Below, piece by piece: positions 11,036 to 21,899 of a stretch of 64,000 bases of DNA. Within the stretch, counting starts at the first letter, position 1, and each line of letters opens with the position of its first letter. Source of the DNA: Lithospermum erythrorhizon (taxonomy: Eukaryota > Streptophyta > Magnoliopsida > Boraginales > Boraginaceae). Below the pieces are notes generated by a model that saw nothing but the letters and a program-made list of their open reading frames with translations, did not search any database and was not told the DNA's origin. Made by a program: the position numbers and the translations under genes. The stretch spans positions 124,001-188,000 of the forward strand of contig JADFUC010001109.1 in the NCBI GenBank assembly GCA_019722365.1, written 5' to 3'.

Positions 11036-12690
11036 TGTGGGCCGTAGTGAGAGACTTGCATTAGAAGTCATAACCACCTTTTCGAGATGAATACAAATGG
11101 GATACTTGATCCCCCGCAGAAATCTTGGTTTAATCTTGAACAATCCGGTGAGAGACGACCCAGAATGCACGGCGAATACAGGATCCAGTTAAGGTGGGAG
11201 ATTCGGAGGAGGCTGTACCCGGAGGAGTTGACTCCCGAAGATGGTAAAGGTTGTCTGAGGACTCATGGAGCAAATTGTTAGCGACTCATATTGGACCAAC
11301 TAAAGGAATGATTCCCCCGTTTGATGAGAGACTCTACGAGATGTCATTCGTCGGGAGGATAGGGGAGAGGAAACTACGCTTTCCAGTGCGGACGAATATG
11401 ACATGACCCGAGCATCCCCCAGTCGTCCGAGGGCCCCCAGCCAACGTCACGTGGCGCCCGGCTCAATGAGGGATGCGATGGCTTAGTTGTAGAAGGTAGA
11501 TTGATGCACTTTCGCGAAAGGGTGGCGGACAAGCGTGAAGGGGGTGATACGGGCTAGTAGGGTAGCCCGCTGCCGCCAGATAGAGCCCAATATGCATGTG
11601 GGCATAGGCTCCCCCTCTTTTGCAAGTTCGGGGAGAAAGCGGACCGTGAAACACGTGTGGAATTTGATCGGTCTTACGGGGCCGGCTCAAATGGTTGTGA
11701 GTTCAGGAAGGATGCCTAAGCTCCACTTGAAGAGCTCGGCCAGCGGTTTTTTGTCCGAACACGTATTGGGAAGGATCCGGTAGGACAAAGATGAGTATTT
11801 TAAGCGACCATCAAACATAGAGGAAAGGCGTTTCCTCGCTTCGAGGATCGGTTCAGGCAGTTGACACTTGTCTCGAGGGTAGCAGGCCAGGAAAATGGCG
11901 AGTCGCCAACTTTCAGCGAGGGGGTTGAGGATGAAGCGAAGTTCAAGGAGTCACCGAACAAGAAGCCCTCGAGAAAGTTCAAAGGAGGTTAACGAGGCGT
12001 GCCTGGTATATGCGGATCGGGGAGGCCCGTGAGGGGCGTAGAAGGCGTGGAAGCGACGATGGAGGGCACATCTTGGCGGGCCCATTGGAAGTGCACTTGC
12101 AGCGGGTTGACACGCGTGGTATTCCAGGATGACACGCCATGTGGAAATGTCTTACCAGCGTCTCCAAAGGGGGATCGAAGAAGAGAAAATGGAGGTGAAT
12201 GAGGAGGTGAGTGGTGACCCTACTGATGCCTCGGAGGAATGTGTTCATCGAAATCGGGACAAGAAGATGTTGCCATGACACCACAGCGGAAGACCCACCA
12301 GGACAGAAGGGATATGAGCGTCTTGCTAGTATGTCGCCAAAGACCACGAGCATGATAGGTTGGCGCAGAATCTCGAGATAGAGAGTTGAAAGCTTCATCT
12401 GAGGATGGGGGCGGTTGGAGAATCGTTCGAGGAATAGAGTGTGAGCAGGGCAATGGGGAGGTCGGAGTCCCAATGCAGTCCTCCCGGTATAACGAGGCGC
12501 AAAACGTCGTATCGGGGGCAACGGTGGAGGAGGAGTCTCGGGGGTATTAGATGGACTTATGCGAAAGGACATATGTAGTAGCGGTGGGAATCCCCCAGTT
12601 CCCACGGACACATCTTTCTCCCGGGTAACTTGATTGATTATCATTTGCCCCCATGAGGATCCTTTGGTGATCATGCCGGTGATCTCGAAT
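11036..12690 (+). pseudogene. gypsy gag region, decayed
   Basis: By position between the left LTR and the protease this is the gag region. Plus-strand frames (64 codons at 11087, 82 at 11535, 67 at 11999) are short and shift repeatedly. Charged stretches such as EALEKVQRR and SPNKKPSRKF-like segments near 11,950-12,000 fit the end of a gag, but no intact capsid motif or CCHC knuckle could be read. The large antisense frame at 11979-12722 is regarded as a shadow. Confidence 0.45.
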
Positions 12691-12699
12691 TTTGAGGTA

Positions 12700-13015
12700 G
12701 GAAGCGTCTTGGTTGGCAGCACGAGGCTACGTGAATTATGCTATTCTGGATGCATATCGAAGTTGGGGGATGAGCAGTAGCCGGTCGGCGGTAAGCTGCC
12801 CCCCACTTGGTCGGGTTTACGGAGGGTGCGATAAGTTAGTTGGAGGTGGCTTGACCTTGTAGGTGACCGTAGGGGAGCGTCTGCAATGAAACCAATAGAA
12901 TCTTTAGTTACCGTACGTAGGCGCTGACGGCCAGTAGGCATTATCACGATTCGAGTTATAGTCTCATGATCCATCCAAAGATGAAGTTCTAACATGATAT
13001 GGGGACGGAGATGAG
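12700..13015 (+). pseudogene. gypsy retropepsin-like protease region
   Basis: The plus strand from about 12,720 translates to VNYAILDAYRSWGMSSSR, followed by PLGRVYGG, a TVGERLQ-like piece and an ...ALSRFEL segment with a KDEVLT tail. This parallels the Tat-element protease region (V-D-x-G-S-S-x-x-x-L-x-x-x-x-x-x-x-M, then T-P-L-x-G-F-x-G, S-A-Y-N-A-I-L-G-R-P and H-L-x-M-K-F-P-T). The D-S/T-G-type catalytic triplet is not preserved (NYAILDAY in its place). Stops interrupt the frame. Confidence 0.5.
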
Positions 13016-13209
13016 GTCAACTAGAGAAGGCTTTCGAGGATGCTGCCAACTCCATGCAGCCTTGTCGAGCCCAGATGGAGTAGGATCTTCGTCGAAGAAA
13101 CTGGCGGAGGGCCACAGGACGAATATGTCTTTTACATACAGTTCTGGCGAGAGTCCCGAGAAGAGGCGACCGTATGAGGAAATGGAGTGTGCCACCCGAT
13201 GTGGGGATC

Positions 13210-13930
13210 AGAGGTATTGAGATATGTGACCACAGGGGCCAGAGCACGAGGCGATCTTTATCACAGATCTCGGGGAGTACGGGATATATTTGCATGGAAC
13301 CAAAGGATATGCCGAGTGGATCGGTGTGATTAAATCGATTGTAAGTTGAGCCGTAGCTATAAACCCGTCAAAGCAGAAGAAGAGGACCTTTTTTTGGAAA
13401 GAGAAGGGTGAAACGTCGGGGAGGATGACAAGATGTTGGGGGAAGATGCCATCCGAGAGTTGTTGTTCCCAACTTGGGTGGAAAATGTGGTACTTGTGCC
13501 TAAGCCAAACGGGACATGGTAGTGTGCCTGAGACCATGACATCGACGATACTGTCAGAAGGATTTTACTCTCTTCAACATTGATGTCAATTTGGTGGACG
13601 CCATAGGATTTTACTCTTTCACAACATTGATCGGTGGTGGACTTGAGTGTATGACATATCTTGTTGAGAGAAGTGATGGCATTTGAAAACCTTGAAGAAT
13701 GCGAGGGGCCGTGTACCCAGCCAGATGGTCAAGAAGGAGTTTTCAGCGGATTGGCGGAATATGGAGATACATGTGGGTGACATTCTCGTCGGTAGTCGGG
13801 AGGATCATAAGGCCAACTGGGGAAGAACTGAAAATGTGAGAAAGGAACAAGGTAAGAACTTTGGACAAATGTGTCTTGGCGGAGTGACCTCGGAAAGTTT
13901 GTTGGATCTGATCGGCCGAGGGGAATAGGG
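13210..13930 (+). pseudogene. gypsy reverse transcriptase remnant
   Basis: Upstream, a DIFAW-like segment near 13,280 and YKPVKAEEEDLF-like residues near 13,350 match the RT leader (D-V-F-A-W ... K-P-V-x-Q-K-x-R-x-F). At 13,447-13,525 the frame reads AIRELLFPTWVENVVLVPKP then NGTW, an almost exact Tat/Athila RT start, followed by stops. At 13,683-13,928 comes the RT end: NMEIHVGDILVGSREDHKAN and a GGVTSESLLDL tail (family M-E-V-Y-V-D-D-M-L-V-K-S-x-x-x-x-x-H, C-x-F-G-V-x-S-G-K-F-L-G-F). The catalytic YVDD box reads HVGD, so one of the two catalytic aspartates is lost. Confidence 0.88.
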
Positions 13931-14269
13931 GCTGAACTAGATAAGATAGGCTGCGGTCAGTATCACTAAACCCGTGGACTTCAATTAGGCGCGTCAGTAA
14001 CGAGAAGGATGAGCCATTATGTTTATATGTCAGCTAGCCGGGGGGATGGAGCTACGCTGTTAAAATTGCTCGAAGAGTAAAGGGTCAGTGTACCCAGCAG
14101 CTGCGAAACGGTCGTCCCCAGCAACTCAAAGTATCTCAATCCCAGCGGTTGTTAGCTTTAACCGGTGCCGGGGATGTCTTACCTGTTATGTTGGCCGTCT
14201 CAGTCGTCGCTCGGTGAGTAATCTGGTATGGGATGAGGCCCACGAGTTCGGGAGAGGAGCTAGTGTCTT

Positions 14270-15120
14270 TCGTCGGCCAGTCATGAGAGGACGACCTGAG
14301 TATCCTTCGACGGATAAATTTGGTGTAATGCCCTCGTGGTAGCGCGGGAAGCTTAAGCCACAGTTTGAGGCTCGTCCGGTGGAGGTAGTAGCGATTGACT
14401 CTACGACAAATTTTGGAGAACCCCATCCGGTCCGGATGAATTGTTAAGTGGGCCATAGGGCTGAATTAGTTTGACTTGTGTCATAAACGAGGATAAATGC
14501 TCGAGGCTCGAGGCATTGCTTCGGACCGTGGTGGGGGATAAGCCCCATGGCCTACAGGCTTAGCCTAGTTGATCGACTGTCGAGGACTCCCGAAAGGGTT
14601 TGGTTGTTATAGTTAAATGATGCCGGTATCCGGAGGATCGGTGTAGGGATTATGGTCCCCGAAGAGGCAACAAATCGAGTATGCCTACGTTCACCTTAGC
14701 AATGATGAATATTAAGGGCTGACTACAGGCAACACCGATGGACTCATATTTAACAAATGCTTTAATTATTGAGGAACACGTCCGTATAGGGCCAGTTATA
14801 CATTGGTGAATTAAGTAGCAGAAGCGATTTTGGTGACGAGACCAATGAAGGTTTGTAGGATACACGAAGGGTCAATTTGCTGCCAAACATTTTCGCTCAT
14901 GGAGCATGTTCTAGGGAGGAGAGGAATCGGGAGGCGGATAAACTATACCGGTTTTGCCTTCTTTGAGTACGAGATACTCCAGCGTAGAGGCGGTGGTAGA
15001 ATGGGTGAAGAGGAAGCTTTCCGGACCAAGGAAGTAATGAATAATGATGCTCCGGAAGGTGGGGGGGGAGGGGGTCCTCGGTGTCTTTGTACCAGGAGGT
15101 CTTAGACTTCTTGAGGATCG
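14270..15120 (+). pseudogene. gypsy RNase H (and archaeal-type RNase H-like) remnant
   Basis: At 14,285-14,420 the plus strand gives a RPEYPSTDKFGVMPSW segment, then after a stop KLKPQFEARPVEVV and a WxxHRAELV-like end. This matches the RNase H of Tat elements (R-Y-x-x-I-E-K-x-x-x-A-L-V-x-A-A-R-K-L-R-P-Y-F-x-A-H-x-V-x-V ... V-K-W-A-I-E-L). Around 14,640-14,760 a second segment (VPEEATNRVCLR-like, with EYALxLxFxATNNEAEY-type similarity) resembles the additional RNase H domain that Tat elements carry after the first. Stops and frame changes are frequent. Confidence 0.7.
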
Positions 15121-16250
15121 TGGCCCTACCCGGAGATCCTCCGGTGGCTAATAAAATCATGCTTAGCCGAGTTTGAGATATACCACAGTAAACGAGGGGT
15201 ATTGTAAATCATTCCATGGCCAGCTACTCGGATGTGTCGCGCAGGAAGTAGGATTGTGCCTTCGAAGAAGTACATGAGGGCATGTGCGGAAGCCATATCG
15301 ATATGAGAGCCACAGCCCTTGAGAAGATCGCTATGTTTTAGAGTATTACGCTGATAGCCACGAGATGTTAATGACCACGGAAGGGAGATGTGATTCGTGG
15401 CAGGAGACACGCTTGATGTCCTCATTAGCCTCCCATGAAATGGTGGTACCCTCACTTGATCTCCTTACCGATTGAAATTCGATATAGTGGGAGATATCGA
15501 CAATTTGCCAGTCGAGAGAGATATGACATTGTACGTAGTAGACTCTTTACTAAGTATAGATTGACGAAGCCACTCCCCAAGCTGAGGACCAAGACAGGGT
15601 GTACCGGGTTCTAAAGAAATCTTCAAAGGTTTTGGGTACCCAGTCTTTGGTTAAGAACTGACGGGACCGATTTCTGACGGAAAGATTGAGGATCATTAAT
15701 GCGGAGGCGGGATATAAATCGCATGTGACATAGTGTCCTACCCGTATATGCCAATGGTAAAAGTGGAGGTAATGAACGGATAATATTGAGATGTGAAAAA
15801 TAGCTATAACGGGGAGAGTACATGGGATCGGGAACTTCCATTGGTACTTATATTTATTCCGAGACGACCCAGATCCATCTTGGAGAGCCCCGTCGACTGA
15901 TCTCTTGATCGATGCCTATTGCCGGTGGAAATTTACGGACCTTGCCGAGGTGATATACTATGATGAAATTTGGTAATGAGCAAGACATGCGACTCAGCAC
16001 GGACATGTTGGATAAAAGGGCATCATGATCGATAAAATGACCAAATACAAACAGGTGTGGATTTTTGTTACTATAAGAGGTCGGTCCAAGCGGTTCCCTA
16101 GTGGGAGATACGGGTACTCACGAGCAAGGCAGGTTATCCGGCTCATGGGAGACCACGTAAAGTTGGAGTCTCCGTGGAGGACTCCTACGTATGGAGGATA
16201 GTGAATTGTCCCAGCATTATGAATTGGAATCACGAAGGGGTAGCAGTGCC
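15121..16250 (+). pseudogene. gypsy integrase region, decayed
   Basis: By position this holds the integrase. Only weak matches can be read: a G-H-V-R-K-P-Y-like stretch near 15,285, and near 16,080-16,240 a WEIRVLTSKAGYP-like piece ending in PSIMNWNHEG. This resembles the gypsy pol C-terminus (W-E-G-P-Y-x-V ... I-P-R-T-W-N-A-x-H-L-K-x-Y). The HHCC and DDE residues could not be placed. Confidence 0.5.
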
Positions 16251-18010
16251 GAGATCACGGAATCTTTATTAAATACAAAATACTATGTGTAAGCCCTCTC
16301 TCGTTACTTATTTTTTCAGGAATAAAAGACTTAATAGTTTTAAAACTGTTTTTGCCAAAAAGGTTCTATTTAGACAAGAATGTCAATTATCGTAGGTACA
16401 TGTGAATCTAAAGAAAGTTGTGAAATGCAATCTAAATGTTTGATATTCTGAGTTCGGTGATGGAGAACCAAAATCCACTACGTTGGATTCTGGGGATGTT
16501 TTGGGTAAGGGAGATGTCTATATACAATCCACCCCTTTCGGATGATCCGAGATTCTCCATGCAAGAAATAGGGGATCCAGACTCGAATAAATGAGGATGA
16601 AACTTCGTTAAGGTAGAGACCCAACCGTAAACTCTTGAAATCTTCCCTACGTCCCAATGGTGAGGAATTGAGTCCAGGCCAACATGGAGGTGTAAATAGC
16701 AAAGGAAAAAAATAGAACTAAGTAAATAAACAAATATGGGAAGGCAGTAAAAGGAAAAATAGTGAAGATCAAGCACGGACGATAAAAGAAAAGATTTATA
16801 TCGATACCCCCACTCACAGTAAGAATACAAAGTTACAAAAAACATCAAAAGACCTGGGGCACGGGAGGCAAGGGAGGCTAGGAGTAAAGACGGGGGAAGG
16901 GGCCGCGTGTCACTGAACCATCCGGCAGGGTACCGACGCTTATACTCCTCATCCAAGGTTGGAGTTGGGGGACTCGACTCTGGTTATATATGAGTCCGCT
17001 AGGGCAGGCACCTGGCGAGGCGGTTCTAGGGGGATCTGCTGCGGTAGGCGTGGTATAGATCTTCCCTCTCCCTCCGAGCATCTTGGAAGCCATGACGTCA
17101 GCGCTTCTCTTTTGACCACATGGAGGTGTTTTAAGCCTCACTCTTTCCCACTTTGAGGGTCTTGGGCTACAAGGGCACGTTCAGGGGGAGATGTTTGGCT
17201 ACTGACCACACAGGGGGTGCAACTCCTAAAGGCACTCACGTAGCCTATCCATCTTGACAGCTCTCGGGCCAGCTCGCGTGTAGCTCAGGCGGTAGTAAAG
17301 GGGTGGCTTCATTATCAGCTTGAGCCATTGAAATTTGAAAGCCGGCAGAAGGAAAATGAGAAGGTCGGGATAAAAATCCCGAAAGCAACATGAAGTCGAG
17401 GAGGCAATATGAGATTACCTACGGTGGGAGGACACTTCATGGGACTTGAGCCCCGACCCTCGGACCACATGCGTCTACGTAGTCAGGATAATCGAGGGAG
17501 GCGTTATAAGCGGCCAGCCCCGGGGAGTGCCTTAGGAGGCTGAGGAGACCCGGAGGGCTCGGGGGGCGGGGGGAAGAGGGAGGAGTCGCAATCCTTACAC
17601 CCCCAGCAAACCTTGATCTCTTGAAGGGGATGAGAGTTTGAGAAAATAAAACCTTTGTTGCGAACCGTAGGTAATGGGGCTTGCAGGAGGATGAAGGGTC
17701 GTGAAACCGAAAAAGGAAGATCTTTTCTAATGGAGGAATTTGTTGAAAGCTTAGATTAGAGGAGCCAGATGCATGCCAACCCCTGGGTTTATAAAGGGAA
17801 AGGGGTATCTTTTCAAATTCAAAATCCTTAATTTGTAATAAAGGGAGAGAGTGGGAGCACGAAAAGCCATAAGCAGTGATAGTGAAGCAAAGCTTGGCCC
17901 AGAAAACGCCTCGGGGGCGAAACGTCCACAGCAGTGCATAGAAGCTATAAGCCTACATTTGGTACACGGCGAGGAGAAAAGACCACCAATATTTCGGGAT
18001 CCGATCCATG
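16251..18010. other. gypsy post-pol 3' region with an antisense open frame
   Basis: Some 1.8 kb between the end of pol and the right LTR. The longest open frame is antisense, 174 codons at 16956-16432. It has a hydrophobic middle (LLMFFVTLYSYCEWGY, FVYLLSSIFFLCYLHLHVG) and no recognised domain. Some Tat-lineage elements are known to carry antisense ORFs downstream of pol, so it is noted, but it may be chance. A G-rich tract near 17,548-17,586 (cggagggctcggggggcggg) is a polypurine-like run, though too far from the LTR to be the usual PPT. Confidence 0.4.
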
Positions 18011-18585
18011 AAAGCCAGGGGTTTGAAATTTAAATAGTAATCCCGTAAGAAATGGGAGGTAGTCGAAAGATACATCCATGGAAAATTGAGCTCGCTTGAA
18101 GCTAATGAGTCCAACGAAGATGCAGGAATAAATGGGTGGGCCACGAGATGGTCCCAGGGTGAGTCCTGCAAGGGCAACCAGTAGAGGCTACAGAGTTTTA
18201 TGCGTAGGACACATTAGTAGAATAGCAGTCAGGACGAGCTCAATTAAGAAGACAATTATGGGTGGCATTGAAGACCATAATTATCCAACATCTTAATGAA
18301 CCGGAACCGTTACTACTCGATAGTAATGGGGGCAATCAAGAACTGTTATGATAGCAGTTCAAAGCACCTATAAAAGGTAAACCCTTGAGGCAGATCAAGT
18401 AAGTTCCACTTTTATTTTGAATCTATTTAAAAACTAAACCCTCTCGATCTACTAACGACTTGACCGTCGAAGTGTTTGGCGGACAGATTGAATTACACGT
18501 TTTTGTAAGCTTCCATTTGAATCCAGGAGGCGTGTCGAAGCTTGAAGATTCATTCATTGACTATTGAAATCAGACCAAATGTGAT
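18010..18585 (+). repeat. right LTR of gypsy element
   Basis: Shared blocks with the left LTR in the same order: acatccatggaaaattg, gccacgagatggtcccaggg, gacgagctcaattaagaaga, tactactcgatagtaatggg, gcacctataaaaggtaaac, cttgaggcagatcaagtaag, gaaatcagaccaa. The inner boundary is approximate because the first ~100 bp are poorly conserved. The minisatellite resumes immediately after its end. Confidence 0.75.
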
Positions 18586-18760
18586 AGGTTATGTGAGCCT
18601 TGATATAGTTACGCTTAATAAATAACATTATTGGGTTATGTGGTATTAATATAATTACAATGATAATAACATTTCTGAATTATGGGATGTTAGTTTTATT
18701 ACCACAGTAATGGTATTGATGGGTTATGAAATAAACAAGAAGAACTCAGGAAAATCAAAA
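18586..18760 (+). repeat. ~44-bp tandem minisatellite, right part
   Basis: About four degenerate copies of the same unit as at 10,231-10,530 (taggttatgtgagccttgat, gggttatgtggtattaatat, gaattatgggatgttagttt, gggttatgaaataaacaag). The last copy runs into gggttatgaaataaacaag followed by aagaactcagg, an ending also found at the array at 53.25 kb. Confidence 0.8.
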
Positions 18761-19319
18761 AAGAAAAATGATTTTCTTATTATTCTTCTAAATTTTTATG
18801 TAGCCATTTGAGTAGAGGGCAAATAATAAAAGCAAGAAGAAGATATTAAAATTGATGAAATAATAAGTCTTTCCAACTTTGGGAGTCGTTTCTTCTCTCT
18901 GATCAAATTTTCAGTCTTTTGCGGATTCACTTAATTCAAATTTTACTGCTGGATTTTAGGATTAATTTATTTATACTTTGATAGTGTACTCTGATTTGGA
19001 GGCTATTTATTTAAATGATTCATGAAGTGCTTAAATTTTTATATTACTTTAAACACATTTAAAATCCGAGATCTTTTTGCACCCAGTTCCATGGGATATT
19101 GAAAGATTTCGATATTTCCCCATATTTTACGCATCCGATGTTGGAAATTTTTAATCACATTCCTTTTTGAGTGTTCGATTCTTTGATATATTTCAAAACT
19201 TCATTTACTTTCGCGATTTTCTTAATTATGGATACGAAAATGTAGAAAAGTTTGAGTAGGTTTCAAACTCCTTGAAAGGTGGCGATCCAGTTAGCCGGGA
19301 GATGACTTTTTTACGGTAA

Positions 19320-19640
19320 ATTAAATATGAAGCTAGTCTCTTGGCTAAAATTCTCTCTTTGAAAGATGGTTTGGTAGCTTACGAGGGGGCAGCGTTACTT
19401 GATATCGAGCTTGGGATTGGAAAAATATTGATTAATAGAATTGAGGGGGTCATTAATATCTTTTTCCCTCGGCAGAGACAAAAAAGCGAGGTTGAAAATG
19501 GTCCTTAGGTGTTTTTGATAATTGGTTGTTGGTTATGGAGATAGTCGAGAGGGTGGATCCGTTGACCTGCCGTTCGATGAAAACAGAGATGCGGATTGAT
19601 ACGAGGATTGAAGGTTGAGTATTTTCACTAGAGAGGATTT
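19320..19640 (+). pseudogene. LINE ORF1, DUF4283 region
   Basis: Around 19,340-19,600 the translation reads SLLAKILSLKDG, then after small shifts FDNWLLVMEIVERVDPL and a TEMRI-like end. DUF4283 proteins of plant L1 ORF1 have the pattern L-V-G-K-x-L ... F-x-F-x-x-x-x-D-x-x-R-V-L-x-x-x-P-W-x-F-x-x-x-L-L-V-L-x-x-W/V, followed by W-I-Q-V-H-G-L-P. The match to 'W-x-F-D-N-x-L-L-V-M' is close. The region is broken by at least one stop before FDN. It presumably encoded the RNA-binding ORF1 protein. Confidence 0.6.
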
Positions 19641-20545
19641 ACTAGAAAGCCGGTTATACCTTCAAAGGAGTGTGACGTTGGGAGCTCGGAAAGACAAGAT
19701 AAGAAATAAATTTTTCCGGGTTAAGGGCATGCTTAAGGTTTCCTACGATTGATCGTGATCGATTTCAAAGTTGGTAATGGGTTGGGAGCTGGTTATCTTT
19801 GCCTTAAAAAGCTATTGTTTAGGTTTAAGGCATACAATTAAGCAATGTCAGTATTCCGTAGATCCCACGGAGGATCTCCTTTAGTTAAGGCCCGGTAGAG
19901 AAGTCGTGGTTAGAGTTGGATGGGTGAGAACAGTGATGGATCCTCCCAGTTGAGGCAACTCTAGCGGTTCGACGACCGGTCAGAAAGACCTTAATCACGG
20001 CGAGGCAAAGATAAAGATCTCTCGTTCCGTATCATCCCAGGGTTTGAATTTTTTCATAAGTGACATCAGGAGAAGGTTGGACTGCCAAATGTAGAACTAT
20101 GAAATGTAACGGGGCACAATGATTTTGCCACTTAAGCGATGTTAGTAGGGAGAGGTATGTAAACAAATTTTTTAGTGATCCGGTTGCCCACACATTTATT
20201 GATAATAGTGGACATCGTTTCTAGTTCCGTTTTAGACATAAATCAGGAGAGAGTCATTTATCTGAGAATACATACATCCCTCACAGGTTTCACGGGGAGA
20301 AACGAATTAAATTCTTTGACTTTCGCAATTGTCAAAAATTAGCCTTGCGCTTGTGTTGTGAGTTAATGCCTAAAGTCGATGTGAGACGGACAATAAATCT
20401 AAACTGTTTCAAAGGAAGTTGCAGCATCTCATCCGTATAGTAAAGACAATTGTTCATCCTTAATTAAAAAAATCATTTCTAGTTTGGGATTTAGGATTGA
20501 ATGAGAAGGTGTCTTCAGTGCGATCGACCTCTAAACAAATGAGTC
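19641..20545 (+). other. LINE ORF1 C-terminal / inter-ORF region, no motif resolved
   Basis: This interval should hold the CCHC knuckle of ORF1 and the ORF1-ORF2 junction. No intact C-x2-C-x4-H-x4-C was found. Confidence 0.4.
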
Positions 20546-21420
20546 TCCTCTTGTATGGAACTACGGTTTAAGGCCGCCCCGAACTTGGTCAGAGTCTGTG
20601 CCGGGTTGGTGACTTTCCAAGCAAACCCTAGTTTAGTTTTCTTCTTGAAACTAAACTTGAGATAAGAATGGTATCCTCAGAGAGAGGATTATATTTGATG
20701 CGCAGTGGGCTTCGAGAGACGTAAGGTGGATTAGCACTTTACACTTTGGCCAAGAGTATGAAAGAGTGAAATCAAATCTTATTCCACCATATATAGAAAT
20801 GTTAATAGTGATGAAAGGAGTGAACCTCCGTATGGAGGTTGATCGGTTTATGGGCGTCGTAAACAGTAATCCTGAAACACTCTTGGAATCTTATGTAAAT
20901 CCTAAAGTTCAAATTTGTCTGGTGTTTCATTGGAGATTTTAATGAGATTTTAATATCGGATGATGAATATGTCTCCGGCCAAGTGCTTAGACCATAGTGG
21001 CAAATGGATGGCTTCCATGTGTAGTCAAGAGATTGGGATGATTGATATAGGATACTCGAGTTTACAGCTTTCAACTGGTGTAATACCTTTATATCTCCTT
21101 TTTCTGACGAGGAGAAAGATTTGTTGATGTCTTGTAGCAAAAGTTGGAGGGATAGATTTCGAGAGCATAGATTCTGACATTTGTCAACTAATGCTTGGAC
21201 TATCTCCCCAGTTTGGTAGTGCAGGGACTGATCTCGATCAGTCGACACCCAGGCTTCGATTCAAGTTCGAGGGTTGGTGTCTTTATATGAAACAAAGGAG
21301 ATTGTTAATTGCTTGGTGACAGTATGAACCGGGATCTGGGCATTCAAATGCTTGGAGAGAATCCGTATCTGGCAAGCTTGATTTGTTAAAGTGGAAAAGA
21401 GAGGAATTAGGACGTATCGA
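20546..21420 (+). pseudogene. LINE ORF2 apurinic-type endonuclease remnant
   Basis: Near 20,550 a WNYGLRPPRTW-like segment corresponds to the W-N-x-R-G-L-G-x-P-x-T start of plant L1 endonucleases. At 20,820-20,880 VVNSNPETLLES corresponds to the 'W-R-x-T-G-x-Y-G-x-P-x' region. At 20,935-20,960 the frame gives GDFNEIL, the conserved catalytic G-D-F-N-E-I box, and around 20,998 WQMDGF (family W-Q-M-x-x-F). Indels separate these blocks, so the protein is not translatable. The antisense frame at 20802-21248 overlaps it and is a shadow. Confidence 0.75.
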
Positions 21421-21899
21421 AATAGCATCTAAATAAAGCGAGGGGATTTGCTTGATAGCCTCAATGAGGCCTATTACTACTCACTCTAAAAATTAAGCTG
21501 CGTTTGTAAAAGGAAATCGACCGACTTAGGGAGAGTGAGCTGACATTTATTAATGCCAGTGAGGGCCTGTGGAGGTTAAAGGTGAGCAGCGGCGTATTTC
21601 CGTACTTTGCTCGGCCGATAGGCGAGACCAATCAGAGATTACCTCGATTGAGGATGATCGAGGCGTAATATAGAGGGATACGGAAAAACTCCATGAAGTA
21701 AGCGGTGGCTCTGACAGTTGGCCACTTCTAAATGGGGTAACATTTAATATTGACCGATTTACCCGACTCGCCATTTAGTACCAATTCACGAGCGACTTTG
21801 GAAAATGATTTACTAGTAGAGGTTAAAAGGAGTTTTGTTCTCCGTGATCGCGAACAAAGCACGGAATACGATGGTAATACTCTTCTTTCTTTCGGTGTG

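Larger units (their letters stand above)
10531..18585 (+). mobile_element. Tat-type Ty3/gypsy LTR retrotransposon, decayed
   Basis: A block clearly more GC-rich than its surroundings is bounded by two related terminal repeats and contains, on the plus strand and in gypsy order, protease, reverse transcriptase, RNase H and an integrase end. A ~1.8-kb non-pol 3' region follows pol before the right LTR, as is common in Tat-lineage elements (Retand, Grande, Ogre). RT and RNase H phrases (NVVLVPKPNGTW, KLKPQFEARPVEVV) are of the Tat/Athila type. Frameshifts and stops in all domains show it is inactive. It sits inside a ~44-bp minisatellite. LTR outer boundaries are approximate. Confidence 0.85.

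Noticed and set aside
11979..12722. 247-codon antisense frame in the gypsy gag/protease region
   Set aside because: It lies opposite the expected gag-protease coding region, is proline/arginine/serine-rich as GC-rich shadows are, and shows no domain.
17548..17586. Polypurine tract of the gypsy element
   Set aside because: G-rich run is ~430 bp from the estimated right LTR start; a PPT should touch the LTR.
21550..21774. Antisense 74-codon frame in the LINE
   Set aside because: Shadow of the LINE ORF2 region; no independent evidence.
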